From Hansfordia pulvinata (lineage: Eukaryota > Ascomycota > Sordariomycetes > Xylariales), in assembly GCA_006538405.1 (NCBI GenBank), contig BJKQ01000010.1, positions 992,001 through 1,056,000 on the forward strand: 64,000 nucleotides of DNA, read 5' to 3'. The notes beneath the pieces are model-generated. The model saw only the letters and a program-made list of their open reading frames with translations, ran no database searches and was not told the origin of the DNA. Shown here piece after piece: positions 34,284-45,765 of this stretch (the stretch's first letter is position 1; every line of letters starts with the position of its first letter). Both the position numbers and the translations under genes were made by a program.

Positions 34284-37150
34284 CGAGGCCTCCGAGGGAG
34301 GATGCAAGCATACGAAACTATCACATACTAATGGTTAATACGACGAAGTGAGGGCAATGACGGACTGGTGGGGGCACGGAGTTGGACAGGAGAAGACCTG
34401 CCGATGTCTACACAGAGTCGAGTTGCTTTGCAAAAGGGACAAGCAACCTTGGATCGGACCGAAGGGTTGGTATCGGTCAACATGGCGACACCAGCTAGCC
34501 AGTGAGCAAGTGTTTGTAGGTATTGTGTGGATATATGTCGGGCAGTCATTTCTGTAAACAAGTCTCGCATGGCATGGCGTGTATAGCAAGGCATAGCATG
34601 AAGGCGTTAATTGATCGTTGGGCGAGTCTGGGTGCGCTTGGCGCGCTCCAGCCTCTGTCCTCATCTTCTCTTTACCAACCCATTTTCACGTCGTTTACCT
34701 GTACTCAAGAGATCCGCCATCGATCCGCCCTTGGCTGGGCAGAGGTCATAGCCCGCGAATGATGCTAGATCACGGAGCAACGTCCCTGCAACCAGAGATG
34801 CTCTTCAACATTGATCCCCGAACAAGACGACGAACCAATTCAAGAAGTCCCTCGGGTTTTCGCCCCGCGACTCATGGCCACAGTTGCTAGAGGTACCATG
34901 CTACGCTGCTTCGAGAGCCAGGTGAGTTCTAGATTTACACGATCGATGGGCCAACAGAAGAGAGGCAGTGAGACCCAGAAATGAAGCCAGCCGGCTCGTC
35001 GTCAACAGACTTCTCCTTGTTCGACTGCTGCCGACTTCGTCGCGCGGACCCGGCCTCGCGCCAAAGCTTGCGCCAGAGACATCTGCGTAGTGTGATCACT
35101 TCCCCTGATGGGACGATATGGCGACAAGCGTCCCGATAGGGCGGGGAGGCGCTCGTTTTCGTGTTCCCACTGAGAACCTGCCTCCCTAAGGTAGTCTTGC
35201 GAAAGGGCCTTTGGCCGAGCGCCACCGACGACGAGACAGGCGCGCCGTGCCTCTTTCCCTTCAGGAACCAATACGATTACGCGGGTGACCGGGCATCGAA
35301 GCTAATTAGAGATCTTCAACTACCGCGAGGCTGAATGGAAAGAGAAGACGCCGAACCTTGGTTTGCTCAAGAGACAGGAGTTGATGTGCTACGACATGAT
35401 TCTCGATCACGGGAGAGCGTCATTTGCTCGGCAAGTGCCGAGGCCGATGATGGGACTGTCTGATCGAGTATAGGCCAGTCTGGCCCCCTGGGCTCAAGGT
35501 CCTCTCACGGCGCCAGCACCCGCACCATGGACACCATAGCGGCGCGTTGAGGCTCGATCGTGAAGGCGGCGGGGCGTGGTCTCTTTGCAATGGGGTTGGA
35601 AAACGATCGATTCCGGGTGGGGACGGCCTGGCTACGAGAACACATGGCGAAGATGCCGGCTGGCCGCGCAAGGGCACTCGCTGGGTGTCTCCGCCCGGAG
35701 AAAATGCCGCCAGGGCCCATTAGCACGGCAGTGTCAGAGCCTGGATCTACTCGAGAATAATAAGCATTCTAAGCTGGACAGAATCGGGTGCTAGCTGAGA
35801 TGTCGTGCAGTTGAGTCGGCCTCGTGGATCGGGGCGCCGGAGCGGAGAGAGTGCGGGGGCTTGCTGGCTTGCGAATACGATGCACCCATACGCCATGATG
35901 GGTTCGGGTCTACAATGAAACAACGCTTGCGAACAGGTCAACCGAGTGCAAGACCAGTCGTGGCCGAAACGTGGTGAGCTGGCGGTGGCCCGGCCTGATT
36001 TTTCAGAATATGCTTCGATCCAGGCCCGGCCATCCGCGGACCCTAATCGGCAGTGCGGAGTGAGCTCGCTATTTCGGGACGGAAAGCCCCTTACAAGAAG
36101 CGCGCTATCACGGGCCTTTGCGGCAATCCCCCGATGGCAGCAGCCCCAGGCCGAGGAATCGACACAAAGATCGGAATCTTTGCGCACCCTCGTACGGGGG
36201 GCTTCAAGGTTTCGCCTGAGACGCGCGATCTAGAGCCCCAAGATGCCCCATGGATGGGGGGGTTTTTCCGAGTAGCGGCGGGATCTAGCACGCAAGTGCT
36301 CCCACAGGCGGGCTTTCGCCGATTAGTAGAGCAGAAAACAATTTCGGCTTCTGCTAGACTGGAGCGGTGGCATCGTAGGGAGAGTAAACAAGCGAGTGGA
36401 TACTGGGTCAACGGAACTCCCAGACTGCTGGGACCAAGCTAAGGCAGCATTGGCAGTTGGCATTCGGCATCAACCTCCATCGCGTCAATAGGAAACCAGG
36501 AGTGAGCACGGTCAGCGCTTGACGCCGCAATGCCGCACGCCACGTCCGAGGGCCTAACGTCACACTGGAGACAGTCTGTCCTCGACGGTCGGGCAGAAGT
36601 CGGGTTCTGAATCGTGGGTATTCTGTTCGCCCTTGCTGTGGATCGGGGCCTTGTGCGGGAACCTGCGCGTTCTTGTGCAGACTGCCGCTCTCGTGCACAC
36701 TGGTTGATTCAGGAGAATCGTGGTAGACCAGCTTTGGGGCTTAGTATCAGACCCTCCTGGGAGCACGGTGATTTTTCGTCGCCTCGGTGGATGTGGTTGC
36801 ACCGCAGGTTCGTTCCGCGCAGCAACAGAGGCAGCCATCAAAGAGTTGACGCTCTGTCGCTTCACGCTATTGAGTGCGTCCTGTCATCTGAGCTGGGACG
36901 GATAGGCAGCCGGGTGAACAGCAAACTTTGAACTAGGGGATTCCCTGGGGCGAGGCACGATTGATAAAGACGCCCCAGTACATGATGAGGGATAAGTCTT
37001 CGCAAATGCGTAGGTATGCGTGTGGTCAGCAGGTGGTTGTACCGGCGACCGCATCTATTGAGAGGCCAGACTCTTCTAGTGTCCACTCGCTAAGCGAACC
37101 ATGTTCGAAGACGGCGCGGAGGCGAGAGCAGTTGTCTCTCACAAAGACCC

Positions 37151-37175
37151 GCACCGCACCGCACCGCACCGCGCC
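37151..37175. repeat. GCACC pentanucleotide repeat
   Basis: Four perfect GCACC units plus one GCGCC. Confidence 0.85.
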
Positions 37176-39428
37176 AACGAGCTAGTGTGTGGATATGAGT
37201 GGTAGCTCTGCCATAGCCGTGGCAATCTGCCGCGTCTGCGCCGCCGCGTCCCGATCGCGCGGCAGGCAGACGAGTGTCTGAGGATGGGGTTTTGGGAATT
37301 AGCATGGGATGAACGAGCCATACGAGCCATCACGGAAGCCCGGTGACCCGGCCTGCCTTGGAGACCGGCACGACGTGTCTGCAAATGCTGAACGCTTTAG
37401 CTAGATTAGCGATGGGGTGTGTACGAGCAGTTGTAGACGTGGCCTGGCGATCCAACGCCCCAGCACTTGCTGTAGCCTACAGAGGTCCCTCTCTGTACCC
37501 TGTCGCAGATGTGGTTTATCGAGGCAAGATGGCGTTGTCGAAAGATGCTTCCGTATCGGCTGGGCATTGGGACAAGAGCGGGTTTTGCCCTGCGGCAGCA
37601 ACTGCCCATGGTGCTATGGGAGAACATCCAAATGTGATGATCTGCTAGAGGTTGTCTGTCCTTTCCCGCTCGTCCCCGCTGCGACTTCGCGGCGTCGACG
37701 ACGGAACAATTCGTGGAGCGACGCGGGGAGATAGATGGTCCGCGATAAGAGAGGGGCGTTACGTCACGCGTCAAGGTCGTAAACCGGTGGGAAGATGCAT
37801 TTCGACCACGACGCAGGGTGTCAGCCATGGGTTAGTGAATGCTCCAATTCGCGCAGCACCAGCCTGGTCGGCCAACAGACAGGCAGCACGGGTCGGCAGC
37901 AGAACGAGGAGGCTCGACGCGTCACGTCAGGGGCGTGCGGGGTAGCGGCCGGAAAGCCACGATGAACCCCAAGGCCAAAGTCGGAAACGCAACAGGCAGC
38001 TTGGGTGGACGGCATTGTGTGAAGTCAGGGTGACTGATGAGTGGGCTCCTCGGGCTCGTCTGGGAGACGGGCACGATGGCATGGATGGGCATGACGAAAC
38101 TTTGCCATGCATCCGACATGGGAATGATGGCCTTGGCGGCAGAGTGGGATGAGCTGGAAGGGCAAAGATCGCCGGGCGTGCGGGGCGCGAAGCCAGACGG
38201 AGCGCGGGTGGGTGTGGTGTGAAGTCATAGTCATCGGCGGCATTCGGGAAGTGTTTGTGGCGCGGTGTGGCTCGACTGGGGTCATCTTGACGTGGAAGCT
38301 TTCGACGGTCGAAGGCGCAGTCGTCGGGTCCTGACGATCCCAGCCTTTGGGGTGTCGGCGGGTGTCATGTGCATGGAGCTGCGCGGGCGACCCGGGCGCG
38401 GCTGGTGAGAAGGTTATGACTAACGGTTGGTCAGTCAAGCCGTGAGGCACCGGCGAATGGGACAGATGCGGGTAACGTGTGGGCGGAACCTTTGATGGGT
38501 GAAAAGATGGGTTCAAATCTGAATGGCGTTTTGATGGTTGAAGCTGAATGGCATTTGCCGGACGAAGTTGTCCTGTGTGGGAATAAGACGATCCTACTGC
38601 TGCAACCCCATGATCTACCCAATGCAGGCGCTGCCCACCCGTCGTGCCTGGATGACCCAAAGCACCGGGTTTCAAGGCGATCTTCGACTACATACTCGTA
38701 GTACCTACCGTACCTATTGATATGTGCATGTGCCAGATTACACACCGTATGTATGTAGCGCAGCTCACATCGATGTAAGTATCCATTGTTGTTGAATGCG
38801 ATTGAAGCATATTGACGTATGCGTACATATGCCGTAGCCAATCACGTCAGTTGTGACCCTCGTCTCAACAGAGGGCACCAGTTCTTTTTGATCCATTGCG
38901 GTGTCGCCTCAACTTATCAATGCATATACATCATGAGCGACGTCATCTTGTAACGGCCCCTGTGGAGGGTTTTTGTTGATAAACAAACCGAACTTTGTAG
39001 TGACTTATAACATGAAGAGAGGAGAGCTTCTGATCGAGTCTTCGGTCTGCGCTACGACGAATGGCAGAGTTTCATCGCCCCATTGGCTCGTGCCCCATAT
39101 TGACATGATTCCTGGAGCTTGGTTTCATTGTAAGCCGTGTACTCGTTACGCGTGAAGCACTGCACGAGACGCCCTACCTTACCCTCACTGCCGTGCCTGT
39201 CCAGGTGGTACGAGTACTCCCGTCAGGTTGCTGGGGCGGGCCTTGAGGATTGCAAGTTGAGAATCATGGAAATCACCAGACATTGACAACCAAAAGTCGA
39301 TCCTCCCGGAGCGAGTAGCTGGAGCTCTGAATGCAGTCCCGTTCGAGTTCGGCAGGTGTCCTAGGCCTTCGACATGCGTGCACCCCACACATGTACATAT
39401 GCGGATGGAAATGCACCATGCCCTCTGC

Positions 39429-39448
39429 ACTCGTACGGGCATACGAGT
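39429..39448. repeat. Inverted repeat of the ACTCGTA motif
   Basis: ACTCGTA (39429-39435) and TACGAGT (39442-39448) are reverse complements separated by 6 nt. Confidence 0.85.
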
Positions 39449-41167
39449 AGGCCCTGTTGAGTCAAGCGGATACTCATCATTGGCTGTCCAGGGTACCGAC
39501 TATACCCAGTGCAGAACAGTCCCCTCACCTTAGGTAAGGGGCTTGGCTGGCCTGGTGTGGCCCGGAGACTCTGCTCCGGACACTTTGCTCCGGCATGGGA
39601 AACGAAAACGGCACCACGACCGGGAAGGGCCAAGGGGCACGCAGACTGCAGCAGCAGTCCAGGCTGCCGCAGTGGAAAGCTGTGAGGAGCCACGCGGAGC
39701 CGGCCGCCCCCCTTGGAGATTCGTTCTCCTTTCTTACTTGCCAGACTGCTCGTCGACTGTCCAACCGCGCCGCCGGCCCGCCTCTTCGCCCTTTGGGCCC
39801 TCCTGGGCTGGGGTTGAAGTGGTTGCGGCCATCGAGATCTGGGAGGGGATCGCGAGCCCTCTTTATACCTACACCGTCCCCTGCCGTCCCCCGCCGCTCC
39901 CGCTCGGCTTCGCGTGCTCCCGTGCCACTTTGCGCATGAAGATCTGCAGGGAGCACGCGCAAGCCCCGCGGCGTGGCTGCACTGTGGCGTGGCGCGGCAT
40001 GCCTCCCCCATCTCTCAGCGCGGATGCGGAGGGTTTGCTCCTGAACCGCGTCGTCTGACTCCCAGGGACTGATGGTTTGTCTCCATTTTGTTATTTGCCG
40101 CCTGCTCCCTCTGAGCCATGGCCAATCATTACGGAGTAGACGATTCAGATTCAGATTGGGAGCGTGGGAGCTTCAGCATCTGAGACGTCCAGCTCCGTGA
40201 CACATGAAGCGGGACAAGGGACTATGCCAAGTCTCGAGGCTTGTCTCCATGCCTCGTCTCCTCGAGAGTCACCAACAGCCGAGCTTCTCCCGGGCTTCTC
40301 CTCTCCTGCAACCATGTGGCGCCCATCAAGTCCCTTCTGGGCCCGGCGACTGCAGTCTGCCAATAGACTGAGGGGCACCAGGGGTCAGGAGTGGCACGAG
40401 TACTGTGGTGCGGATGAGTAAGGTAATGATAAGGTTCGACTATGGTCAGTGTATTGGCAGCGGAGGCCAGCCCATCTTGTGCGACCCTCGGCATTTGCAA
40501 ACTTCCCTACTGTGACCACGCCACAGCCGATGGGAGAGGAATAGAGGCAAGGCCATCAGGTGATTTCGGGCACTGGCCGTGTCATGCTCTTCTCGGTACG
40601 GCTTCTCAGCATACTCGTAATTGCTTCGAACTCGGAAATAGGGACCTAGTCTTAATAATGCGCGACAGTTGCTCAGTAATCTGCTCCTGTCATGTTTCTC
40701 TCTTGGATGAGATCTGGCTGACTTGTTTCTACCGGCTCAAGTCACCCCCTATGAGTAACGAGTACAGTGGATGGTATTATTAGCCCGGCTCCGAGGCCGT
40801 TGGCGCTCGGCCTCGGTAAGGTGTAGCCACCGGTGCCACAGCGCCCAGGAACCCAGACACGCCAGACAAGCACCGAAATAGCTACGGGTAGTCTCCGGCG
40901 GCGAGCCCTGGTTTTCTTTTTTCCCACAGCTGACCATCCCAATGGGTCCAACCACTCTGGCAGAGACCGCCGGATCGGACGCAGAATGGCAGATCGGTGA
41001 TGCTGCGGAACCAAACTCCGGGATTCTATTAAGAAACAACAAATTCTGCTGTTAATCTACGGGGGACCGGCGAGCATCCGCCGCCGCCGCCGCCCCATCC
41101 TCGTGGCCCCCGAGATCCATACTTTCATATCCCCCACCTATGTACGAGTGAGTATGTGCCATGTGCT

Positions 41168-41198
41168 GTACTCGTACTCGAAGAGCACGTACGAGTAC
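41168..41198. repeat. Inverted repeat with 10-bp arms
   Basis: GTACTCGTAC (41168-41177) and GTACGAGTAC (41189-41198) are exact reverse complements with an 11-nt spacer; a third partial motif follows (GTACTCCG). Confidence 0.9.
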
Positions 41199-43241
41199 CG
41201 TACTCCGCGTAGGGCCCCAAAGCGGGGCAAGCAGCAACAATGCATCAAAAAATATGGAAGCAGACTCTTGAGACCCGTGAGGAAGTGGAATCGGGTATGA
41301 ATAAGGCAAAGCTAATCGAGCCCGCTGCAGCACGGGATGCCGACAAACATTGCGCCAAACGCCGTACGAGACCCCTGAGGATAAGCTTCCTGCTAATGAA
41401 CTTGTTCAGGCTTGAGCCATCGGGAACCGAACCCAAGGGGCCAGACGAGGTAGCATACATATTCTGTGCAATAACCCAAGGCGCTGTGGCACGATATGGG
41501 AGCGCGGGGGCGGGTGCAAGCAAGATATGAGAGGTACCTGACATCAGGTAGTCGCAGGGAGACCGCCGTCTGGAACACGCGATCGCCGTCTGCAACAGGC
41601 CGTATGGGTTCTCCGTGTCCAAGCCAGATCTGAGGCAAGGAGCCAGGGAGCAGGGGCTCACTAAGAGCACCCGCCCCAAGGCGGGCCCGGCGGATCGAGA
41701 CATCTGCGAGTACAAGGACTCGTACCAGGTTGGCGCCTGGGCACCTAGAGGCACACCCAGGAATACCTACCTGCGCTGGGTCTTGTGTGCTCGCGCATGT
41801 ACCTCATGCGTCTGACGGGGGATTCGTACGGGAGCACGGGGGTGTTCAACCTCAGAGTCAAGGGACCTGCGGCCTGGGCCCTCGGCCATCTGGACTGGGC
41901 TGGGCCCGAGGCCACTCCGGACACGACCTAGCGCCAGCTTCCCAGCACTCGCCATTGGCGCCCAGCGCTGTCCGGCATGTCGGCCAGCACCGGAACCACC
42001 ACTAGAGGTACCTCCAGCTCACAACGTTTGCGGCAGCATTGGCTGGATGGGTGGGAGGATTGGGTGGATGTCCTGCTATCGGCTATTAAGACCCCCCACA
42101 GCCCTGGACTACTCGTACCCGTACCAGCTGCTGGGCCCGGAGCTGCCCCTCCTCCTCGAGGCAAGTATCTCCTTAGGTCGATGCGCGTCTTCTCTGTGAG
42201 ACACCGCCCGAGTAGCCGCCTAGAGCCGCAGATGGATACTTAGATGCGGACGCTGCAGTACTTCTCTCATGGTGTCCACCGCCGCACAGGAGCCTCTGTG
42301 GCTGCCATATCGCGATCGATCGTCCGGAGCGTCTACCTCCACATCAGGAACGAATTGAGCAGCCAGCGATTCCTCGATCGCCTGCAGGTTTCGCCCGTGC
42401 CGCCGCCCCGAGGTGCGGGTACCTGCTCGCCGCACCAGAGCCTGCGCCGCCGGGCAGGTACCCAGCCTCGCCCGGCTCCAGCGAGGCACCCCGAAAATGG
42501 CATTCTGGCGTGGCAGCATGGGAAAGCGCAAACAAGGTTGCTGCGGCTGCCATGGAAGCCGGCACCCGCAGCACTGTGGCCCCTTCCACACCCAGATGGC
42601 GGGTGATGTGCGCTAAGGTACGTGTAAGGCAGCGGGGACCTGCGAGGTACCTGACGCGATTGCAAGCGGCAAAGGCAAAGTGAGTACCTCATGCGTGTAG
42701 GTAGCTCAATGGGCAGAGGCCGCACTGTACCTGCGGAGTCAACAGTCCTTGGGCATCCCAGTGGTATTACTTATTGCTTATACTTCCCATTGCCGTACGC
42801 CCCCCTCCTCTCGACAGAACGCTGTAGTGAGCTCCCTTTTCTTTCAAAAGAGACTCGATCCCAAACCCTGCGTATGGGATTTTACCTCGAACCCTACATT
42901 CTCACACCCAACAATCCGATCACACATATCAGATCCCCTCTCAACACCCACAACATATATACCGGCACACAGTCACCACGAGATATTGCTACGTCCGCGT
43001 CCTCGCCCAAGCCAGTCAACTTGCAAACAGACACCGCGTTCATAGTACAAACACCTCCAATCGACAGCAAGCTCAACCATCACACCTTCGTTCCGTCTGC
43101 GCAGCACGCTCCAGGAACACAGCACAGCAAACCCGACGCGTCGTGCACCTTTCGCCCCAGTCTCGACGCCAGCCTCCCACGGCTCCGGCGCCACCCGGCA
43201 ACAGATACACCACCCGTCACAAAGCATCAACAACCGCTGTG

Positions 43242-44297
43242 ATGCCTAAGCGATCTCTCGATATCCCTACCCCGGCCGACGGCCGTAGCTATGTCCCCAT
43301 GCCAGCCAAGGCTCAGAAGGTTCGTTACCCCTCACAGCTGGCCGCTTCATCCTCTGCCAGTCGCTAACCGATTTCCCAGACCGAACGTTCCCATGAAGAG
43401 AACCAGGAGAGAGCATACATTGCTGCTTCGCGGAGGGCAGACCGCAGTCTCGAGGCACGAGTTCAGTCGGCTCGTATGGCCTCGGAGATCCACCGCAAGC
43501 GGACCGGCCGCGGCCTCAAAGTCACCGAGGAGATTGTCGTCAAGGAGGAGATGTATGAAGAAGAAGAAGACGACTTGCCTCGCTTCATGAACCTCGGAAA
43601 CCGCCTGTCAACTAGCTCCTCGGGTTTGAACCGCCGAGCCAGTGCATACATCAGCACGCATGCAGCTATGGCTAGTATGGCGAGGTACAACGAAATCAAC
43701 AAGCAGTTCGAGCAGTTTTTCGGTGGCAGCGCACAGCCCCAACTGGCACACACCCCGGCCTCCGCCTCAGATGTTGTGTCCCCCGCCGTCTCTTCGGGGA
43801 GACCATCAATCAGCGAGTCGCGCACGAACTCGGGTCCCCAGTCTCCGCCCGCTTTGACGCCCAGCGGTGACGCATCGCCAGAGACCAAGGATGCTCCATA
43901 CAGCAATGCGTTCTCTTTCTCCGGCAGCCAGCTCGAGCCCAGGCACAGCGGCCAATCCCAGGTGCCATCCTTTTTCACGTCTGAGTTGTCCAACAACGTG
44001 AAGTTGATGGCAGATGTTGGAAACAGTGAAAACGACATTCCCCTCTTCCCCATGTGGCAGACGTCCAACCAGCTTGGCGAAAGCGACCCTTACGACTTTA
44101 AGAAGCCCATGCAGCTCAACACCGACCAGTCCAATTTCTACAGCGACGCCATCTCCCCAATTTCTCCATCTGGCCTGGACAACCAGGAGCAGGCTGTCTT
44201 CTCGCCGCTGGACGCCGATGTTGGGCTGGACTTCAGCCAATACGCTTTTCCAGAGGAAGACTGGAACAGTTTCCTGGACTTCGGATCGGAGCAATAA
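43242..44297 (+). CDS. Conserved ascomycete protein of unknown function (acidic EEEEDDLP motif)
   Basis: Two exons, 43242-43319 and 43380-44297, with a 60-nt intron (GTTCGT donor, CTAACCGATTTCCCAG end); phase 0, 331 residues. The N-terminal third is strongly conserved in character: basic/amphipathic AYIAASRRADRSLEARVQSA and EIHRKRTGRGLKVTEEIVVK, then the acidic block EEMYEEEEDDLPRFMNLG. A segment with AYISTHAAMASMARYNEINK follows, then a Ser/Pro-rich region, and the C-terminus ends in acidic and aromatic residues (LDFSQYAFPEEDWNSFLDFG), reminiscent of an acidic transactivation tail. I recall homologs among filamentous ascomycetes but not a function. No DNA-binding domain is visible. A regulatory role is only a guess. 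The CA-rich upstream 450 nt suggests a long leader. Confidence 0.8.
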
Positions 44298-45419
44298 TCC
44301 ACCGATTGTCACAGGATTGACTCGGGCGGATCCTATGCTGATCCAGGGTTCTCATCTGATGAATATGGACAGGGCACGTGGCCCAACGTAGCGACTGCAT
44401 TCACGCAGTAATACTGGTCGATCCGACCTACACCATCGCTCGCTGTACATTGTCACACTCTCCGGGTCCCCGGAGGGACAAGACGCTATCCTCTGGTTGC
44501 TGGCTGTGAAATTTCATAAGGCGGCTTTGACGTTATTAGACGGAAATGAGGCAACTCGGGCGTTTTGGGCAAGAGAACAGGTTCCGGATCAGGTGCATTC
44601 TCGGGATCGAATTTGACGGCAAGTAATGAGGAGCAACGGCAACGTTTGATGGATACAGTCATTTTCAGGGCATGAGGAGTTCAGGGCGTTTTGCATCGTT
44701 TGCGGAGATTTGCGGGTCGGTTTGCCAATCATGATACCCTTACTACTCACAGCTGGGATGGAATTGGGAATGGGTTGCGTGGTTAGGATTACCAACGCCG
44801 TTTGTAAGTGTCCGGCATGGTGCTGAGTACATGAAAGATGAAAATTTTGAAGCTAAAATATTTGGATACATGATGGAATGCTGTGATGAACGTTTCACTT
44901 GACCGTCGGCTTGCTTTGTCGTGTTTTGTTCCAATGAGACCCCGTCATGTCCCTCATATTGCATGGGGCACACAGCCTATAGGAATCGAGACAAAAGTGT
45001 GTAGGTACGATGTCGACTGGGCAGTCAGTCCAAGATATCTCTTGTACATATGTAGAACGGAACCACGATGATAGATAGGCCTGCGGAAATCAGCGACGAA
45101 GTCGTATCCCCATTCAACAGACCACTCACTTATTGGGTCACTTTCCGAGTCGCCGAGCGTGTGTTCCTTAGCAAATGAACAAATTTGTTGCCAGACCAAA
45201 TAAGATTAGCAAATGAACAAACTTGTTGCCAGACTAAATAAAAAGAAAGCATGCAATATTGGAGGAGAACCAAATGGCGAGCCACGCCTGCTGGAAGCAA
45301 CGTAGAGCGAAAGCGAACATGCCTGTCAAATCATTGGCGGACCGCAAGCTTGATTGAGGGTTGGTGACGAACATGCTGGTGTGTACGAGTCCCAAAATGT
45401 AAAAGATTATGAGCGTATG
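44298..45419. other. Intergenic with 38-bp tandem duplication
   Basis: 3' flank of the preceding gene and downstream side of the tRNA. AT-richer than average. Holds the duplication at 45168-45243 and no gene. Confidence 0.6.
45168..45243. repeat. Tandem duplication, 38-bp units
   Basis: Units 45168-45205 and 45206-45243, each beginning TTAGCAAATGAACAAA and containing TTGTTGCCAGA. The few differences are all C/T or G/A transitions. Located about 175 nt from the tRNA gene. Confidence 0.88.
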
Positions 45420-45515
45420 CTCCCCCGGACAGGCTTGAACTGTCAACCTCCTGATGTACCGTCATCCTGGTAAGGGATAACAGTCAGACGCGCTAGCCAA
45501 TTGCGCCACGGAGGA
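45420..45515 (-). tRNA. tRNA-Asn(GTT) with 22-nt intron
   Basis: Cloverleaf on the minus strand: acceptor stem TCCTCCG/CGGGGGA (one G-T wobble), D-stem GCGC/GCGC, anticodon stem TCTGA/TCAGG, anticodon loop CTGTTA-A with anticodon GTT at 45479-45481, T-arm GACAG-TTCAAGC-CTGTC, discriminator G. The intron (45456-45477) lies one base 3' of the anticodon, the canonical site. Mature length 74 nt without CCA. A TTTT run a short distance downstream is a plausible pol III terminator. Confidence 0.9.
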
Positions 45516-45765
45516 TTTGCATCACTCGCTTGGGAGTAATGGCTTTGGTATGCAATTTCATATACCGTAAACAATATTCTACTGTGGTGATCTCTACCCT
45601 CGTGGCCTCACTCCACGACGCAGCGATGAATGCGTGCCGCGGATCAGGTTCACGCCACATAAAGCTACGGCCTTCGTCTGTCACGGGCTGAGCGGCGGGA
45701 TGCACGGGGCTCTTCCGGGAATTGCCAGTCAAGGCTCGCAAGCATCGTCGTGCGGCTCGAAGGTC

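Larger units (their letters stand above)
34284..43241. other. 9-kb stretch with no recognisable gene
   Basis: Every longer open frame was read here and none shows a domain, signal peptide with plausible continuation, or coherent splice chain. The stretch holds a GCACC repeat (37151-37175), many TACTCGTA/TACGAGTA motifs concentrated at 38.7-42.1 kb, inverted repeats at 39429-39448 and 41168-41198, and AGGTACCT-type motifs. The last about 450 nt (42790-43241) is CA-rich and looks like the leader of the next gene. Confidence 0.55.
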
